Positions 51,231-61,600 of a stretch of DNA of 64,000 bases are shown here, in pieces (positions within the stretch are counted from its first letter, which is position 1; the number at the start of each line of letters is the position of its first letter). The DNA lies in contig SCMT01000004.1 in assembly GCA_005502915.1 (NCBI GenBank), positions 142,659 to 206,658 of the forward strand. Direction: 5' to 3'. The translations under genes and the position numbers were made by a program. The notes beneath the pieces were generated by a model, which saw nothing but the letters and a program-made list of their open reading frames with translations, was not told the origin of the DNA and did no database searches. The DNA is from Lysobacteraceae bacterium 2PB (GTDB taxonomy: Bacteria; Pseudomonadota; Gammaproteobacteria; Xanthomonadales; Xanthomonadaceae).

Positions 51231-51607
51231 GGTCTACCTGGGGCATCTGGCTGCTAGCAGCCGACGCCCCTTTGGTCATGGCTGCACCGCGCGAACCGGC
51301 CGTTTCGGATTGGATGGCCGCTTTAAGCGGTCCAATACGAAAGAGGATGTGGGACTGTGACGGATGGAGCGGGTCGAGAGAGTGGCAATGATGCTGCTGT
51401 TCCTGCCCCTTTTGCTGTTCTGTTGACGCGAATTCTTATGAGGTCGATCGGGTTCGATGTGATACAGTCCGCAAAATTATTGCGGCCAACTCCTAAAGGG
51501 CCAAGCGCCCGCTCAGGGGGTGGGGTAGTGGTCAGGGCCGGCGCGTCTCACATCATGCGCCCGACCTGAGGCAGGCTGGCAGGCAACCAGAACAGGGACA
51601 ATCAAGG
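51231..51607 (+). other. Intergenic region upstream of the rhodanese-like lipoprotein gene
   Basis: About 375 bases with lower GC than the chromosome average. It contains an AT-rich stretch (TGATACAGTCCGCAAAATTA near 51461-51480) that may include a -10 box (GATACAGT) and, downstream, a GC-rich leader with several short self-complementary tracts before the ATG. No ORF here has a recognisable product. A structured 5' leader is possible; no known riboswitch could be matched by eye. Confidence 0.45.
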
Positions 51608-52633
51608 ATGTTGCAGGATCTGCACAGCAGCCGATGGCTGCGTATTGGCGTGTTGATGGCGGTCATGGCGATAGGTGGGTGTAGTGCGCCTGCCCAGCCT
51701 ACGCAGCCGGTGGTGACGGATTACGGCCTTGGCCCCGACAAGTGGGCGACGGCGTGGCTGATGGCCCGGCATGCTGTACCCGGGGCTGAACTGAAGGTGG
51801 TGCCCCAGGGGCAGCCGCTGACAGCAGGCATTGCCTTTGATGTGCCCACCTCGCCGCTGCGCCGCGAGCGCGATCACGCAGCGTTCCAGTCGGTCATGGA
51901 CCACTATCGGCTGACGGATCCGGCGCTGCTGCGCATGGCGCAGATCGTGCGCGACATCGAGGTGAACTACTGGGGGGCTCCAGATGCCGTCGAGTCGCCA
52001 GCGGTGGAACATGCGTTCCGTACGCTCCAGCAGCGACATGGACGCTACTCGGTATCGCCCGAGTGTTATCTGGCCTTCTTCGACAAGGTCTACGCTCAGG
52101 TCAAGGCAGGCAGCGACCCGAAGACTGCTGCCGACCCTGCGCGTCTCGACGTCGATTGCCATGCACTGGCCAGCAAGGAGGCGAAGGGCGCATTGGTACC
52201 CGAGATGTCGATCGCGACGCTGCTGGCGGAAATGAAGGCCGGCAAGACCGTGCGTTTCGTTGATGTCCGTGAGCCTGAGGAATTCGTCGAGGCGCATGTC
52301 CCGGGGGCGTTGAATATCCAGTTACGCGCACTCGATGAGAATGCGTTGGCCAGGATCCGTGGCGCGGACTATGTCGTGAGCTACTGCATCAAGGACTTCC
52401 GGGGCTTTGAAATGGCGCGCAGCCTGCGCGATGCCGGGATCTCGAATTCGGTGATCCTCAATCCCTACGGCATCAAGGGTTGGATCGCCGAGGGGCTGCC
52501 GACGACTGGTGCGAAGGCATTGTCCGCGCAGGATGCGCAGTCCCGGCTCGGTGAGTGCGTGATGTCGCCCGAAGTCTGCAAGGCGGACGCGGGGGCGACA
52601 TTGGCCGGAGGAGCGAAGGGGACCAGCAAATGA
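51608..52633 (+). CDS. Lipoprotein with ChrB-like domain and rhodanese domain
   Basis: 341 residues. A lipoprotein signal with lipobox LMAVMAIGGCSAP (C at about 26). The first mature domain (about 40-190) begins LGPDKWATAWLMARHAVPGA and resembles the chromate-resistance ChrB-type domain (DxxAxxWLIxxFIDPxA in the family). A rhodanese domain follows (about 200-300: TVRFVDVREPEEFVEAHVPG). Its active loop VVSYCIKDFRGFEMARSL keeps the cysteine. So it is an envelope sulfur-transfer-type protein of unknown partner. ATG overlap (ATGA) couples it to the heme membrane protein gene. Codon usage is less GC-biased than in the core genes. Confidence 0.75.
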   Translation: MLQDLHSSRWLRIGVLMAVMAIGGCSAPAQPTQPVVTDYGLGPDKWATAWLMARHAVPGAELKVVPQGQPLTAGIAFDVPTSPLRRERDHAAFQSVMDHYRLTDPALLRMAQIVRDIEVNYWGAPDAVESPAVEHAFRTLQQRHGRYSVSPECYLAFFDKVYAQVKAGSDPKTAADPARLDVDCHALASKEAKGALVPEMSIATLLAEMKAGKTVRFVDVREPEEFVEAHVPGALNIQLRALDENALARIRGADYVVSYCIKDFRGFEMARSLRDAGISNSVILNPYGIKGWIAEGLPTTGAKALSAQDAQSRLGECVMSPEVCKADAGATLAGGAKGTSK

Positions 52634-53292
52634 GCGCCATGATCTCGACTGCACGCAGGCGCAATCTAGCTCTTCTGGCATTGTGCTGTGCGCCGGTGAC
52701 GGTCTGGACGCTGTCGGTGAACGATCCGATGGCCTATGTCCGCTGGGACGGATTGCCGCCCGGGCAGCAGTGGTATCTCGCCGCGAAGCTCGCAGGTCTC
52801 CTGGCGTTCTGCCTGTTCTGGGCGCAATGCGTGATCGCTCTCGCGCGCCATGTGCCGCGACTGTCCACCTGGCTTGCAAGCGATCTTCGCTGGCACCGCA
52901 ATCTGGGCATCGTGACGGCGCTGTTGCTACTCGCTCACGTTGTGCTCTTCGTAGTGGCGGCATCGCTCAGGACCGGGCATGTGGCCTGGGATCTGCTGTT
53001 GCCGGACTTCACGCATGGCTATTACCGATCGAGCGTCGCTTTGGGGGCGGCCGCATTCTGGCTGGTGTGCCTGACCATCTTTGCGGGCTGGAGAACAATG
53101 CGGGGCGGCCGCCGCTGGAAACTCATTCACCTGCTCTGGCCGATCGTCTTTGGCCTGGTGTTCTGGCATGCGTTTGCCATCGGCACCGAATCGCGCTACG
53201 GCGCGATGCGTTACGTCGTGCTTGGACTGGTCGTCGTGGTATGCCTCATGGGGGCGCTGCGTGCATGGCGCGCAGTGCGTTCCAGAACGTGA
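52630..53292 (+). CDS. Ferric-reductase-like transmembrane heme protein
   Basis: 220 residues, mostly membrane helices (about 6). Two pairs of histidines are spaced as in ferric-reductase-type bis-heme proteins: WHRNLGIVTALLLLAH (14 apart) and LIHLLWPIVFGLVFWHAFAIG (13 apart). This supports two b-hemes carrying electrons across the inner membrane. It has no FAD/NAD domain, so it needs a partner for reduction, as with MsrQ. The immediate partner is the rhodanese-like lipoprotein, with which it shares an ATGA overlap. Function of the pair is inferred as a redox module. Confidence 0.8.
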   Translation: MSAMISTARRRNLALLALCCAPVTVWTLSVNDPMAYVRWDGLPPGQQWYLAAKLAGLLAFCLFWAQCVIALARHVPRLSTWLASDLRWHRNLGIVTALLLLAHVVLFVVAASLRTGHVAWDLLLPDFTHGYYRSSVALGAAAFWLVCLTIFAGWRTMRGGRRWKLIHLLWPIVFGLVFWHAFAIGTESRYGAMRYVVLGLVVVVCLMGALRAWRAVRSRT

Positions 53293-53374
53293 ATGTGATC
53301 GCGTCCTGATCGCAGGATGCCGAATTCAAACCGGAGGTGGGCGCGGGCCTGCCTTTCAGCAGAAGGACGTGTAT

Positions 53375-56300
53375 ATGACGGCGAAGTCGAAGTACTCCCG
53401 TGGTTTGGCTGGGTCCGCTCCACAGTTTCGGTGGCGTCGATGGCTGGTTGGCTCGGCGGTGATGGCAACCCTCGCGGCCCTGTTTATCGTGCCAGTGACA
53501 CAAGGCGCGGACGACGATGTGCAGCTGTATCCACTGCCCGCTGTGAATCATGGTCGTCTCCTGCGAGTGACCGGCCTCGCTGAGCCGGGCCAGTTGATCC
53601 GAGTTGAAATCGATGGCGCTGTCGTCGCGCGGACGCGTGCCAACGCGAGCGGGGACTTCGTGGCACTCGTGACACCCGCGCCAGGGTTTCGCAAGGTACA
53701 GGCGGTCGAAGATGGCAAGCGACTGTATCCTGACCGTTCACGGATCTATCAAGTTCAGCACGCACCGCCTGCGATTCTTTTGCGGGCAAGTCGCGGCAAG
53801 GTGCCGGTCACCGGGCGCTCGATGGGGATCATGACCGCCGCGCCGTCGCTGGACACGCCGCCGTCAACCAGCACCAGTAATCCGGTCACCCTGACGGGAA
53901 CTGCCCCAGGCGGGGCGAATATCAGCTTTTTCGTGAACGGCCGGTATACCCGGCAGGTCGTAGTGCCGGCGAATGGTGCGTTCTCGGCCTGGGTACCATT
54001 GGAAGACGGGCAGAACAGCATCTACGCGACGGCCGACGACGGGACGGGCGCAAGTCCGGCATCGAACACCGTGGAGGTGGCCTACACGAATAGCATCCCG
54101 CGCAGCTATGGTGCGACGACGATCACGACGCCGACGGTATGGACGGCCGGCAACGCACCGACTTACACCCTGAACGGTGCGCTGACGATCGGAACCGGCG
54201 GGAGTCTGTGGATCCAACCTGGTGTCACGGTCAGCGTCTCAGGTAACTACAAGATTCTCGCGGCCAACGGTGAGCTCGCCATCCGAGGGACCGGCTCCCA
54301 GCCGGTGACTCTGCGTCCAAGTACGACGGCTTGCACAGACACCACGCCGCGCCGTAGCGACTGGATTGGCGTAGAAACCACCGGGGCGGATGGACGTGTC
54401 TCGACGGAACACGCCAATGTGCTCTGTGCCGACTACGGCATCTTCTTCAATGGTGGTACCGGCTCCGTCCGCGACTCGCGGATCCGCAACGGAGGCAATG
54501 GCGTGCGCGTGAATCCAGGTTCGCCCGACAGACTGATCTCTCCCCTGATCGCGGGCGGAAACGAGATTCATGGCAATACCTATGGCGTGTACGTCGCAGG
54601 TAGCGGCACTGCAAGTTTCAATCCCGCTCCGGTGGTCAACGGAAACAGCCTGCAGGACAACAGCTCCGCGAACTACTACGCCACGACTTACGGCAACCCG
54701 GCTGCCGTGGTCCTGAATGCACGCGATAACTGGTGGGGAACATCCGATCCGGTGGCGATCGCCAATTCGATCCGAGATCGCAAGGACAGCACGACGGCAC
54801 CATTCGTGGACTTCGGTGGCTATCTTGCTGCAGCCGGTGGGCCACCTGCATCGTCCGATGGCACGCTCATCGGGCCCGTCACCACGACCTCGACGCTGGC
54901 ACCGGGGACATATCAGATGCTGGGCGACGTCGTCGTGAACAGCGGCGTGACCTGGACGCTATCGCCTGGAGCCACCATTCGTTCCATGCCCGGTCGCAGA
55001 GTGCAGGTGGCGGCAAGTGGTCGACTGGATGCGATCGGCAGTACCACGCAGCGCGTGCACTTCACGTCGGCCAATCCGTACCCGGCGAAAGGCGACTGGG
55101 ATGGCATCGAGGTGCTGGAGGGCGGCATTGCCGTAGTTGACTACGCGCGCGTCGAGTATGCCGTGAATGGAATCGACTTCAACGGTGGTCAAGGCACGGT
55201 GGCGCACTCGCTGCTGCGATTCAACACGAATGGCGTCTATGTGCGGGCCAAGAGCAATCCGACCATTCATCAAGGCAACCAGATCTCGCACAACGATTAC
55301 GGCATCTACGTGCATGGGAACTCCGTCGCCGCCAACAATCCGCTGCCGGTAACAAATGGGAACAGCCTGTTCTCGAACGCCTCGTACAATTTCTATACGC
55401 GGGGATTCGTGACGCCGAAACCGACACTGGATGCGACCGGCAACTGGTGGGGTATCGCGACTGAAGCAGGTATCGCGTCAACCATCTATACCGCGGGTTC
55501 GACGTCGACCGCAGTCGATACCACTGGTTTCCTCTCTTCCGAGCCTGTTCCACAGGCCATGCTGCTGACGGCCTTCTCGATGTCCGCGCAGCAAGTACGA
55601 CCGCTCATCACAGCGCAGGTCGCGGCGGGTGTCTTCAGTATCAATCGTAGCGGCAGCGTCACCTATCGGGTCGTTCGGGATGCCGACAATGCGGTTGTTC
55701 GTCAGTGGACGCAGAGCTATGCCGTACCCGGCCAATTCTCATTCCAGTGGAACGGCTTGGACGATCAGGGAGCGGCGGTCTCTGGGGGGCTGTATCGAAT
55801 GGTCCTCATTGCGACCGATGGACTCGATCCCTATGTCTTCGACGTCCCGATGCCCTCGACAGTGATTGCGCCATCCGGTTCTCTGAACGCGAGCTACAAC
55901 CCGTACCTCAATCAGTCCTACAAGGTCAACCTGAGTTTTTCGCAGTCCTCACTCGCGTCGTTGGTGGTGACGCCCTCGGGCGGTACGCCGTTCTATGCGT
56001 TCCAGAACCTGCACTATCCGGCTGGCAGTCATTGGATCTACTGGGATGGTCGTGCCCCTGACGGCACGCTCGTGACGGCTGCAGCCGCCACGTTCGCGAC
56101 CGACGCCCAGGTCATGCGCGCCAACGGGATCTTCGCCTATACCCCAGCCATCACCATCACCGGCACGGGGGCAGCCCCAAACATCGAGGTGAAGTCGGAC
56201 CCCTATCTGGTGACCCACAGCTTTGACCAGGCATCCAGCATCGTTTACCGCATCGATGCCGACGCCGTGGTCAAAGTCACGATGCTGCCGCCTGGCATTG

Positions 56301-56533
56301 TCGATCCATCCCATGCTTCGGCGATCGTGCTCTTGAACAACGTCTCGCAGTCCGCGCGCGACTCGAACGGCAATCCCATCGACCATACGGTGATCTGGCG
56401 TGGTTACAACGATACCGATCCGAACGGTGTCCTGGTGTCGACCGATGGCGCTTACACATTCGCGATCGAAGCGACCCTGCCTGCGACGGGTCGCAAGACC
56501 ACGTATCGCGGCGTGCTGAGCATGGTGCAGTGA
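53375..56533 (+). CDS. Large exported protein with Ig-like, tandem beta-helix and FlgD-Ig domains
   Basis: 1,052 residues from ATG 53375 (AAGGA upstream). A long basic leader ends in a membrane anchor or signal (RWLVGSAVMATLAALFIVPV), so export by Sec is expected. Two Ig-like segments (about 50-140 and 165-245) come first. Two homologous right-handed beta-helix modules follow (about 260-485 and 510-722), each ending in a GNSL...NWWG block (ARDNWWGTSDP, ATGNWWGIATE). A FlgD-Ig domain is at about 755-830 (WNGLDDQGAAVSGGLYRMVL), and another Ig/FlgD-like region at the end. No enzyme motif is seen. It starts 82 bases after the heme protein gene and overlaps the next gene by one base. A surface or adhesin-like role is inferred. 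Confidence 0.82.
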   Translation: MTAKSKYSRGLAGSAPQFRWRRWLVGSAVMATLAALFIVPVTQGADDDVQLYPLPAVNHGRLLRVTGLAEPGQLIRVEIDGAVVARTRANASGDFVALVTPAPGFRKVQAVEDGKRLYPDRSRIYQVQHAPPAILLRASRGKVPVTGRSMGIMTAAPSLDTPPSTSTSNPVTLTGTAPGGANISFFVNGRYTRQVVVPANGAFSAWVPLEDGQNSIYATADDGTGASPASNTVEVAYTNSIPRSYGATTITTPTVWTAGNAPTYTLNGALTIGTGGSLWIQPGVTVSVSGNYKILAANGELAIRGTGSQPVTLRPSTTACTDTTPRRSDWIGVETTGADGRVSTEHANVLCADYGIFFNGGTGSVRDSRIRNGGNGVRVNPGSPDRLISPLIAGGNEIHGNTYGVYVAGSGTASFNPAPVVNGNSLQDNSSANYYATTYGNPAAVVLNARDNWWGTSDPVAIANSIRDRKDSTTAPFVDFGGYLAAAGGPPASSDGTLIGPVTTTSTLAPGTYQMLGDVVVNSGVTWTLSPGATIRSMPGRRVQVAASGRLDAIGSTTQRVHFTSANPYPAKGDWDGIEVLEGGIAVVDYARVEYAVNGIDFNGGQGTVAHSLLRFNTNGVYVRAKSNPTIHQGNQISHNDYGIYVHGNSVAANNPLPVTNGNSLFSNASYNFYTRGFVTPKPTLDATGNWWGIATEAGIASTIYTAGSTSTAVDTTGFLSSEPVPQAMLLTAFSMSAQQVRPLITAQVAAGVFSINRSGSVTYRVVRDADNAVVRQWTQSYAVPGQFSFQWNGLDDQGAAVSGGLYRMVLIATDGLDPYVFDVPMPSTVIAPSGSLNASYNPYLNQSYKVNLSFSQSSLASLVVTPSGGTPFYAFQNLHYPAGSHWIYWDGRAPDGTLVTAAAATFATDAQVMRANGIFAYTPAITITGTGAAPNIEVKSDPYLVTHSFDQASSIVYRIDADAVVKVTMLPPGIVDPSHASAIVLLNNVSQSARDSNGNPIDHTVIWRGYNDTDPNGVLVSTDGAYTFAIEATLPATGRKTTYRGVLSMVQ

Positions 56534-57441
56534 TGCGACCGCTTGGCGTATCCGGCACGAAAGCTGCGTATCGCTGGCCAATGGCGATGGTGCTGTCAGC
56601 GTTGCTGCTGGCGGGCTGTCGTTCCGAGCCTGTCGACGCGCCCATTGCTTTTCTTGGCCAACGCGACGGGCTGTGGCAAGTCTGGATGATCGAGCGTCAA
56701 GGCGCCGAGCCGAAACCCGTTTCCAGCGAGCAGGAAGACGTCATCCGTCTTTCCTGGTTCCCGGATGGGCGAGAGATGTTGCTCAATCTGCAGGATGGTC
56801 GACTGGTCCGTCTGGACATCGAAACCGGTGCTGCCCGCAAGGTCGATTTTCCGGCGCAAGGCGTTGCCGACGCGGTGATCGCGCCGGACGGCCGCCGTAT
56901 CGCCTACTCGGTCAGCATGGTCGACAGTGGCGACCGTAACGACATCTGGACCTTCGACCTGACGACGCGCAAGAGCCAGAAGCTGACGAACATGCCTGGA
57001 CTGCAGCACAACCCAGTGTGGAGCGCGGATGGGAAGTCGATCTATTTCCTTTCGGCCAGCAATCCCCAATCCCACGACCTGTGGCGCGTCGATGCGACGA
57101 CGGGCAGTTCTGAGCAGTTGACGGTGAATGCCCTGTATCACTTCGACCCGGCCGTACGCGAGGACGGCCGCATCGCGTATTCGGGAAACAGCGGAGGAGA
57201 CTACGATCTGTGGACGGTGAAACCCGGTGGCACGCCGGAACGGCTGACCGAAGATGCCGCGCTGGATGCACATCCAAGCTGGTCGCCGGACGGAAAGGCA
57301 CTTGTCCTGGAATCGACCCGAGAGGGTGGAATCTCACAGCTGTGGCGGATCGATCCGAAGTCGCGCCAGCTCACGCGGCTGACCAACCTCAAGGGCGGCG
57401 CGCGGATGCCGGTCTGGGCGCCGGCGAGGGCCATCCCGTGA
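56533..57441 (+). CDS. TolB-like WD40/PD40 beta-propeller lipoprotein
   Basis: 302 residues. Lipoprotein signal with lipobox LLLAGCRS (C at about 29 from ATG 56533; a GTG at 56530 is an alternative). The rest is a beta-propeller made of PD40 repeats: LSWFPDGREMLL, VIAPDGRRIAYSVS, PVWSADGKSIYFLS, PAVREDGRIAYSG, PSWSPDGKALVLES and PVWAPARAI. This is the TolB-C/PD40 type, expected in the periplasm or outer membrane. It has no peptidase or other enzyme motif. The start and stop codons overlap its neighbours by one base each, so it is expressed with the beta-helix protein and the FlgD-like lipoprotein, and probably acts as a binding partner in the same apparatus. Confidence 0.85.
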   Translation: MRPLGVSGTKAAYRWPMAMVLSALLLAGCRSEPVDAPIAFLGQRDGLWQVWMIERQGAEPKPVSSEQEDVIRLSWFPDGREMLLNLQDGRLVRLDIETGAARKVDFPAQGVADAVIAPDGRRIAYSVSMVDSGDRNDIWTFDLTTRKSQKLTNMPGLQHNPVWSADGKSIYFLSASNPQSHDLWRVDATTGSSEQLTVNALYHFDPAVREDGRIAYSGNSGGDYDLWTVKPGGTPERLTEDAALDAHPSWSPDGKALVLESTREGGISQLWRIDPKSRQLTRLTNLKGGARMPVWAPARAIP

Positions 57442-58619
57442 TGCAGTCCATCAGTCAAAATCGACGAATTCTGGTGCTGTGCTTGGTGGCATCCATGGCG
57501 ATGCTGGCCGGATGCCAACGCCAAGGCAGCGACGAAGAAGCGTCTTCGAGTGCGTCAAGCCAGCCCGCAGTGGTGATCGCCCAGGTCCGCACCGATCGCA
57601 TGGCGATCGATCCCGGCAAGTCGGAATCTGTCGCCGTGAAATTCAACCTGAGCGCGCCATCCGATGTCACGCTGTCCGTCCACGATGGACGCAATCGAGT
57701 GGTGTTCGAACGTGAAGTCAAGGCGTTAGGGGCTGGTGATCGTCAGATTACATGGGATGGACGCGATCACAAAGGGAGGATTGTACCCCCCGAGGCGTAC
57801 AGCTATGTTCTGACGGCGCGCAGCGCCAAGGGCAGCAGCAGCCATGATCTGACCGACCTGACGGGTGGTCAACGCATCGAGGCGCGTGACGTGCGCTGGG
57901 ATGCTGAGGCGGGCCTCATCCGTTATTACCTGGACAAGCCTGCGCGCGTGAATCTGCGACTGGGCATTGAAGATGGCCCCTATCTACGTACGGTTGTCGA
58001 CTGGGTGCCCCGGCCGGCAGGCGAGCATGCGGAGCAGTGGGACGGGAAGGATGCCTCGGGCGTCCTCGATCTGGCCGGCAATCCCGCGCTCAGGCCGGTT
58101 GTATCTGCCTATACCTTGCCGGACAACACGCTGTTCGTGGGCGCTCCGCCCCGGACGGTCCAGTTCGTCGCCGAGAAGGACACGCTGGCGCTGCGTCAGG
58201 GAAAATCGGAAGCGCCCAAGCAGATCGCCAATAGGGCCCAGCAGCCGCTCGATACGCGTGGCGATGTCCAGGCAAGTCTAGTGCCTGTGGGGGATTTCAA
58301 GCAGGACAAGCAGGGGCGCTGGGTCGTGAGCGGCTTGGTGCCGTTCCGCGTCGACGTGGCCGATGCCGATCGAGAGCGTGTTGTTCAGCGTCGCTTCGAG
58401 GCGGTGTACTACGTCGATGGCGTCTTCACCTACGAGAACGAACTGGGCTATCTGCCCATGACGTGGAAGTGGGACAGCAGCAAGTTCAATCCGGGTGAAC
58501 ACTTCGTCACCCTCAATATCCGTGGCTACGAAGGCAACTTCGGCGCCGCCACCGTCAAGGTGCTGGTCGAGCGGGCCGATGTCGCCCCCGAGTCCGGCGA
58601 ACGTGCCAAAGGGAAGTGA
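57441..58619 (+). CDS. FlgD-Ig domain lipoprotein
   Basis: 392 residues. Lipoprotein signal with lipobox AMLAGCQRQ (C at about 21). One FlgD-Ig domain is clear (about 50-140: VKFNLSAPSDVTLSVHDGRN then ITWDGRDHKGRIVPPEAYSY), as in the upstream beta-helix protein. A second beta-rich region with ARVNLRLGIEDGPYLRTVVD and EQWDGKDASGVL repeats the motif, and a C-terminal beta domain (about 275-385) ends with HFVTLNIRGYEGNFG. It is a structural envelope protein, likely in complex with the neighbouring products. The start overlaps the previous gene (TGATG) and the RHS gene start overlaps or abuts its stop. Confidence 0.82.
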   Translation: MQSISQNRRILVLCLVASMAMLAGCQRQGSDEEASSSASSQPAVVIAQVRTDRMAIDPGKSESVAVKFNLSAPSDVTLSVHDGRNRVVFEREVKALGAGDRQITWDGRDHKGRIVPPEAYSYVLTARSAKGSSSHDLTDLTGGQRIEARDVRWDAEAGLIRYYLDKPARVNLRLGIEDGPYLRTVVDWVPRPAGEHAEQWDGKDASGVLDLAGNPALRPVVSAYTLPDNTLFVGAPPRTVQFVAEKDTLALRQGKSEAPKQIANRAQQPLDTRGDVQASLVPVGDFKQDKQGRWVVSGLVPFRVDVADADRERVVQRRFEAVYYVDGVFTYENELGYLPMTWKWDSSKFNPGEHFVTLNIRGYEGNFGAATVKVLVERADVAPESGERAKGK

Positions 58620-58621
58620 TC

Positions 58622-61600
58622 ATGTTGACTCTTTCGACGTTGAATGCATCGGCGACCGAAACCAGCGCCAATTCGAAGCGTCCTGCGCGAGGCTGGCAGG
58701 GGCTTGTAATGGGCTTCCTGTGCGCGCTGCTGTTGTCGCCGCTGGTGGCGATCGGGCCGGTGCGTGCGGACGGCATCGGTGGTACAGCCTCGCCGGGCGG
58801 CGCACCAGTGGGTCCGGACGGACGACCCTGCACGACAGACGGCTGCTGCAAGGGCAACTCGCAGGGCTCCAATGGCACCGGTTTCGGCGACCCCGTATGG
58901 ACCTATGACGGCAGTCTGTACCTCAAGTACACCGACATCTCGGTGGGCGCGCACTTCCCCATTCAGTTGACGCGTCGCTACGACAGCAAGTCGGAGTACG
59001 ACAGCGCAGTCGGTTACGGCTGGTCGCACAACTACGACAAGCGCCTGTTCGAGTATCCGGACGGCTCCATCGTGATCCGTACAGGCTGCGGTAGCCGCAG
59101 TCGCTACGTATATTCCGGTGGCGCCTATGTATCGCCGGCCGACGGTGCGACTGGGCAGTTGATCGCAAGTTGGGGTGGAAGCTACCAGTTTGTCTATCGT
59201 GATGGTGCGCGCGATATCTACGACTCCCGCGGCTACCTGGCGGTCCGAATCGCGGCCAATGGCTGGCAGCAGGAATTGTTCTATGACGAGCGCAACCGTT
59301 TGCCGTTGATCGGCACGTCAAGGCGCGGTGTCGATCCGAACAAGCCGATGCTTGTGGCATACCAGCCACGCCTGACGCGAATCGTTGAAAAAAATCAAGT
59401 TGGTCAGCCGACTGGTTATGCACTCGACTTCGAGTACAACGACACCACGGGTCGCCTGACGAAGATCGTCGCCAACGATGGCCGCGAGGTGAACTATACG
59501 CACGATGTCCATCAGGGCGCGACGCGCGGCAACCTGGTGGCTGTCTCGGGCCTGACCGATTACAGCCAGACCTTTGCCTACGCCGATCCCAACGATCAGC
59601 ACAACGTCACGTCGATCACCAGCGGGACCGGCGCGGTCACGGTGGTCAACACCTACAATGCTTTAGACAAAGTGACGAAGCAGGTCCAGGGCGACAACGA
59701 ATGGACCTTCGCGTACCCCTCTGCCAATACGACCACGATTACTGAGCGGGTCGATCTGGGCAGTACGACCAGCGTTCGCACGACTACCCAGATCTTCAAT
59801 CCGGGCGGCTACCTCAACAAGGAGATCGATGCGCTCGGCAACGAGGTGCGTTATACCTACGATGCCAATGGTGATCAAATCCGTCAGGAACTGTGGGAAA
59901 AGCAAACCGATGGCAGCCTGACGCTGCTCAAGGCCGTGGACAGCACCTATAACGGGCAGTCGCAGAAGCTGACCGAATCGGTCACGCTCGACAGTGGCGA
60001 GGTGATCACGACGACCTGGACCTACACCAGTGGCTGGGTGTCGAGTCAGCAGATTACCTCCAGCGCCAGTCCGCAGGTGTTCCGTACCGAATACAGCTTC
60101 CTGTTCGCGGGGGGGCGTCCCGCAGCCGTTACACAAGTCCGTCAGCGCAAGGATGACGGCACCTTCGCGACAACGGCATACACGTACTGCACCGGCATCG
60201 ACGTCAATGATCCCAACGGGTTCTGTCCGGATCGCAGGCTGGTCAGGCAGATCGATGGCCCGCGAACGGATGTCAACGATATCGTGACCATCCGCTACTA
60301 CACCACGACGGAAACCAGCGGCTGCGTCTCCGGCAGCGAGCCGTGCCATCGCCTCGGCGACCGCAAGGAGATCGAGAACGCCATCGGCCAGAAGATCGAG
60401 TTCCTGCGCTACGACGGCGCGGGGCGTCCCACGAAGATCCGCGACGCCAACGGCGTAATCGCCGAGATGGTCTACCATCCCCGTGGCTGGCTGCTGCAGC
60501 AGATCGTGCGTGGCCCGGATGACGGCGTCACCACGGACGACCAGATCACCACGTATACCGTGGATGCGCGAGGCAACCCAACCCGGGTGACCACCCCGGA
60601 TGGCAACTACGTCGATATGACCTACAACAATCGCGACTGGCTGATGACCGTGCGCGATCAGGCGGGCAACGAGTTGCGCTATACCTACGACTCGGCAGGC
60701 AATCGCCTGACCGACCGTGCCTATGACCCCGGAAATTCGCTCAAGCGCACGCAGACCGCGGTGTTCGATCGGCTCAATCGCCTGACAAGCGTGACTGGCA
60801 CGACGAGCACAACGAACACGTTCACCTACGACGCGGCCGGTCGTCAGACGAAGGTCACTGATCCGAATGCGGTGCAGACACTCAACCAGTACGATGACCT
60901 GGATCGCCTGATCAGCACCATTTCCGACGGTGCGAGCGGCGGCCTGCAGATCACCACTGCGATGACCTACGACGCGATCGGCAACCTGCGCTCGGTAACC
61001 GATCCGAAGAATCTGACCACGAGCTACACCTTCGATGCGCTGAGTCGATTGACCCAGCAGGTCAGTCCCGACAGCGGCACCACCAGTTTCACCTACGATA
61101 ACGCGGGCAACCGTCTCAGCCAGACCGACGCCCGAGGCATCACGGCCACCTATACCTACGATGCCCTCAATCGCCCGCTGACGGTCACGTACCCCAATGC
61201 CGCCGAGAACGTGGCTTATGCGTACGACACTGTAAACACGGTGTGCGAGGCAGGGGAAACGTTCGCTATCGGTCGCCTCAGCCGTATGACAGATGAAAGC
61301 GGCACGACCGAGTATTGCTACGACCGATTCGGCAACATCACCCGCAAGGTCCAGACCACGGATGGCCAGGTGCGGGTGGTTCGTTATGGTTACAGCAAGA
61401 GCAACGCTTTGGCCAGCCTGACCTATCCGGATGGCACGGTTGTGGACTACGTGCGCGATACGCAGCACCGGGTCCAGGAAGTCGGCGTGACCGCATCAGG
61501 CGGCACCCGTCAGGTGCTGGTGAAAAATGCGGCTTACCTGCCTGCTGGCCCTGCCAGCAGCTGGCAGTACGGTAACAACCGTACCCTGACACGCGGTTAT

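Noticed and set aside
51357..51569. 70-residue plus-strand frame before the rhodanese gene
   Set aside because: It crosses the promoter-like AT-rich segment and lacks a ribosome site or homology that I can see.
51505..51607. Riboswitch in the GC-rich leader of the rhodanese-like gene
   Set aside because: The leader has short complementary tracts but no conserved core of cobalamin, cyclic-di-GMP, SAM or other riboswitches that I could match by eye.
59663..61468. 601-residue minus-strand frame inside the RHS gene
   Set aside because: Its composition follows from antisense of YD repeats; no motif, start site or neighbours support it.
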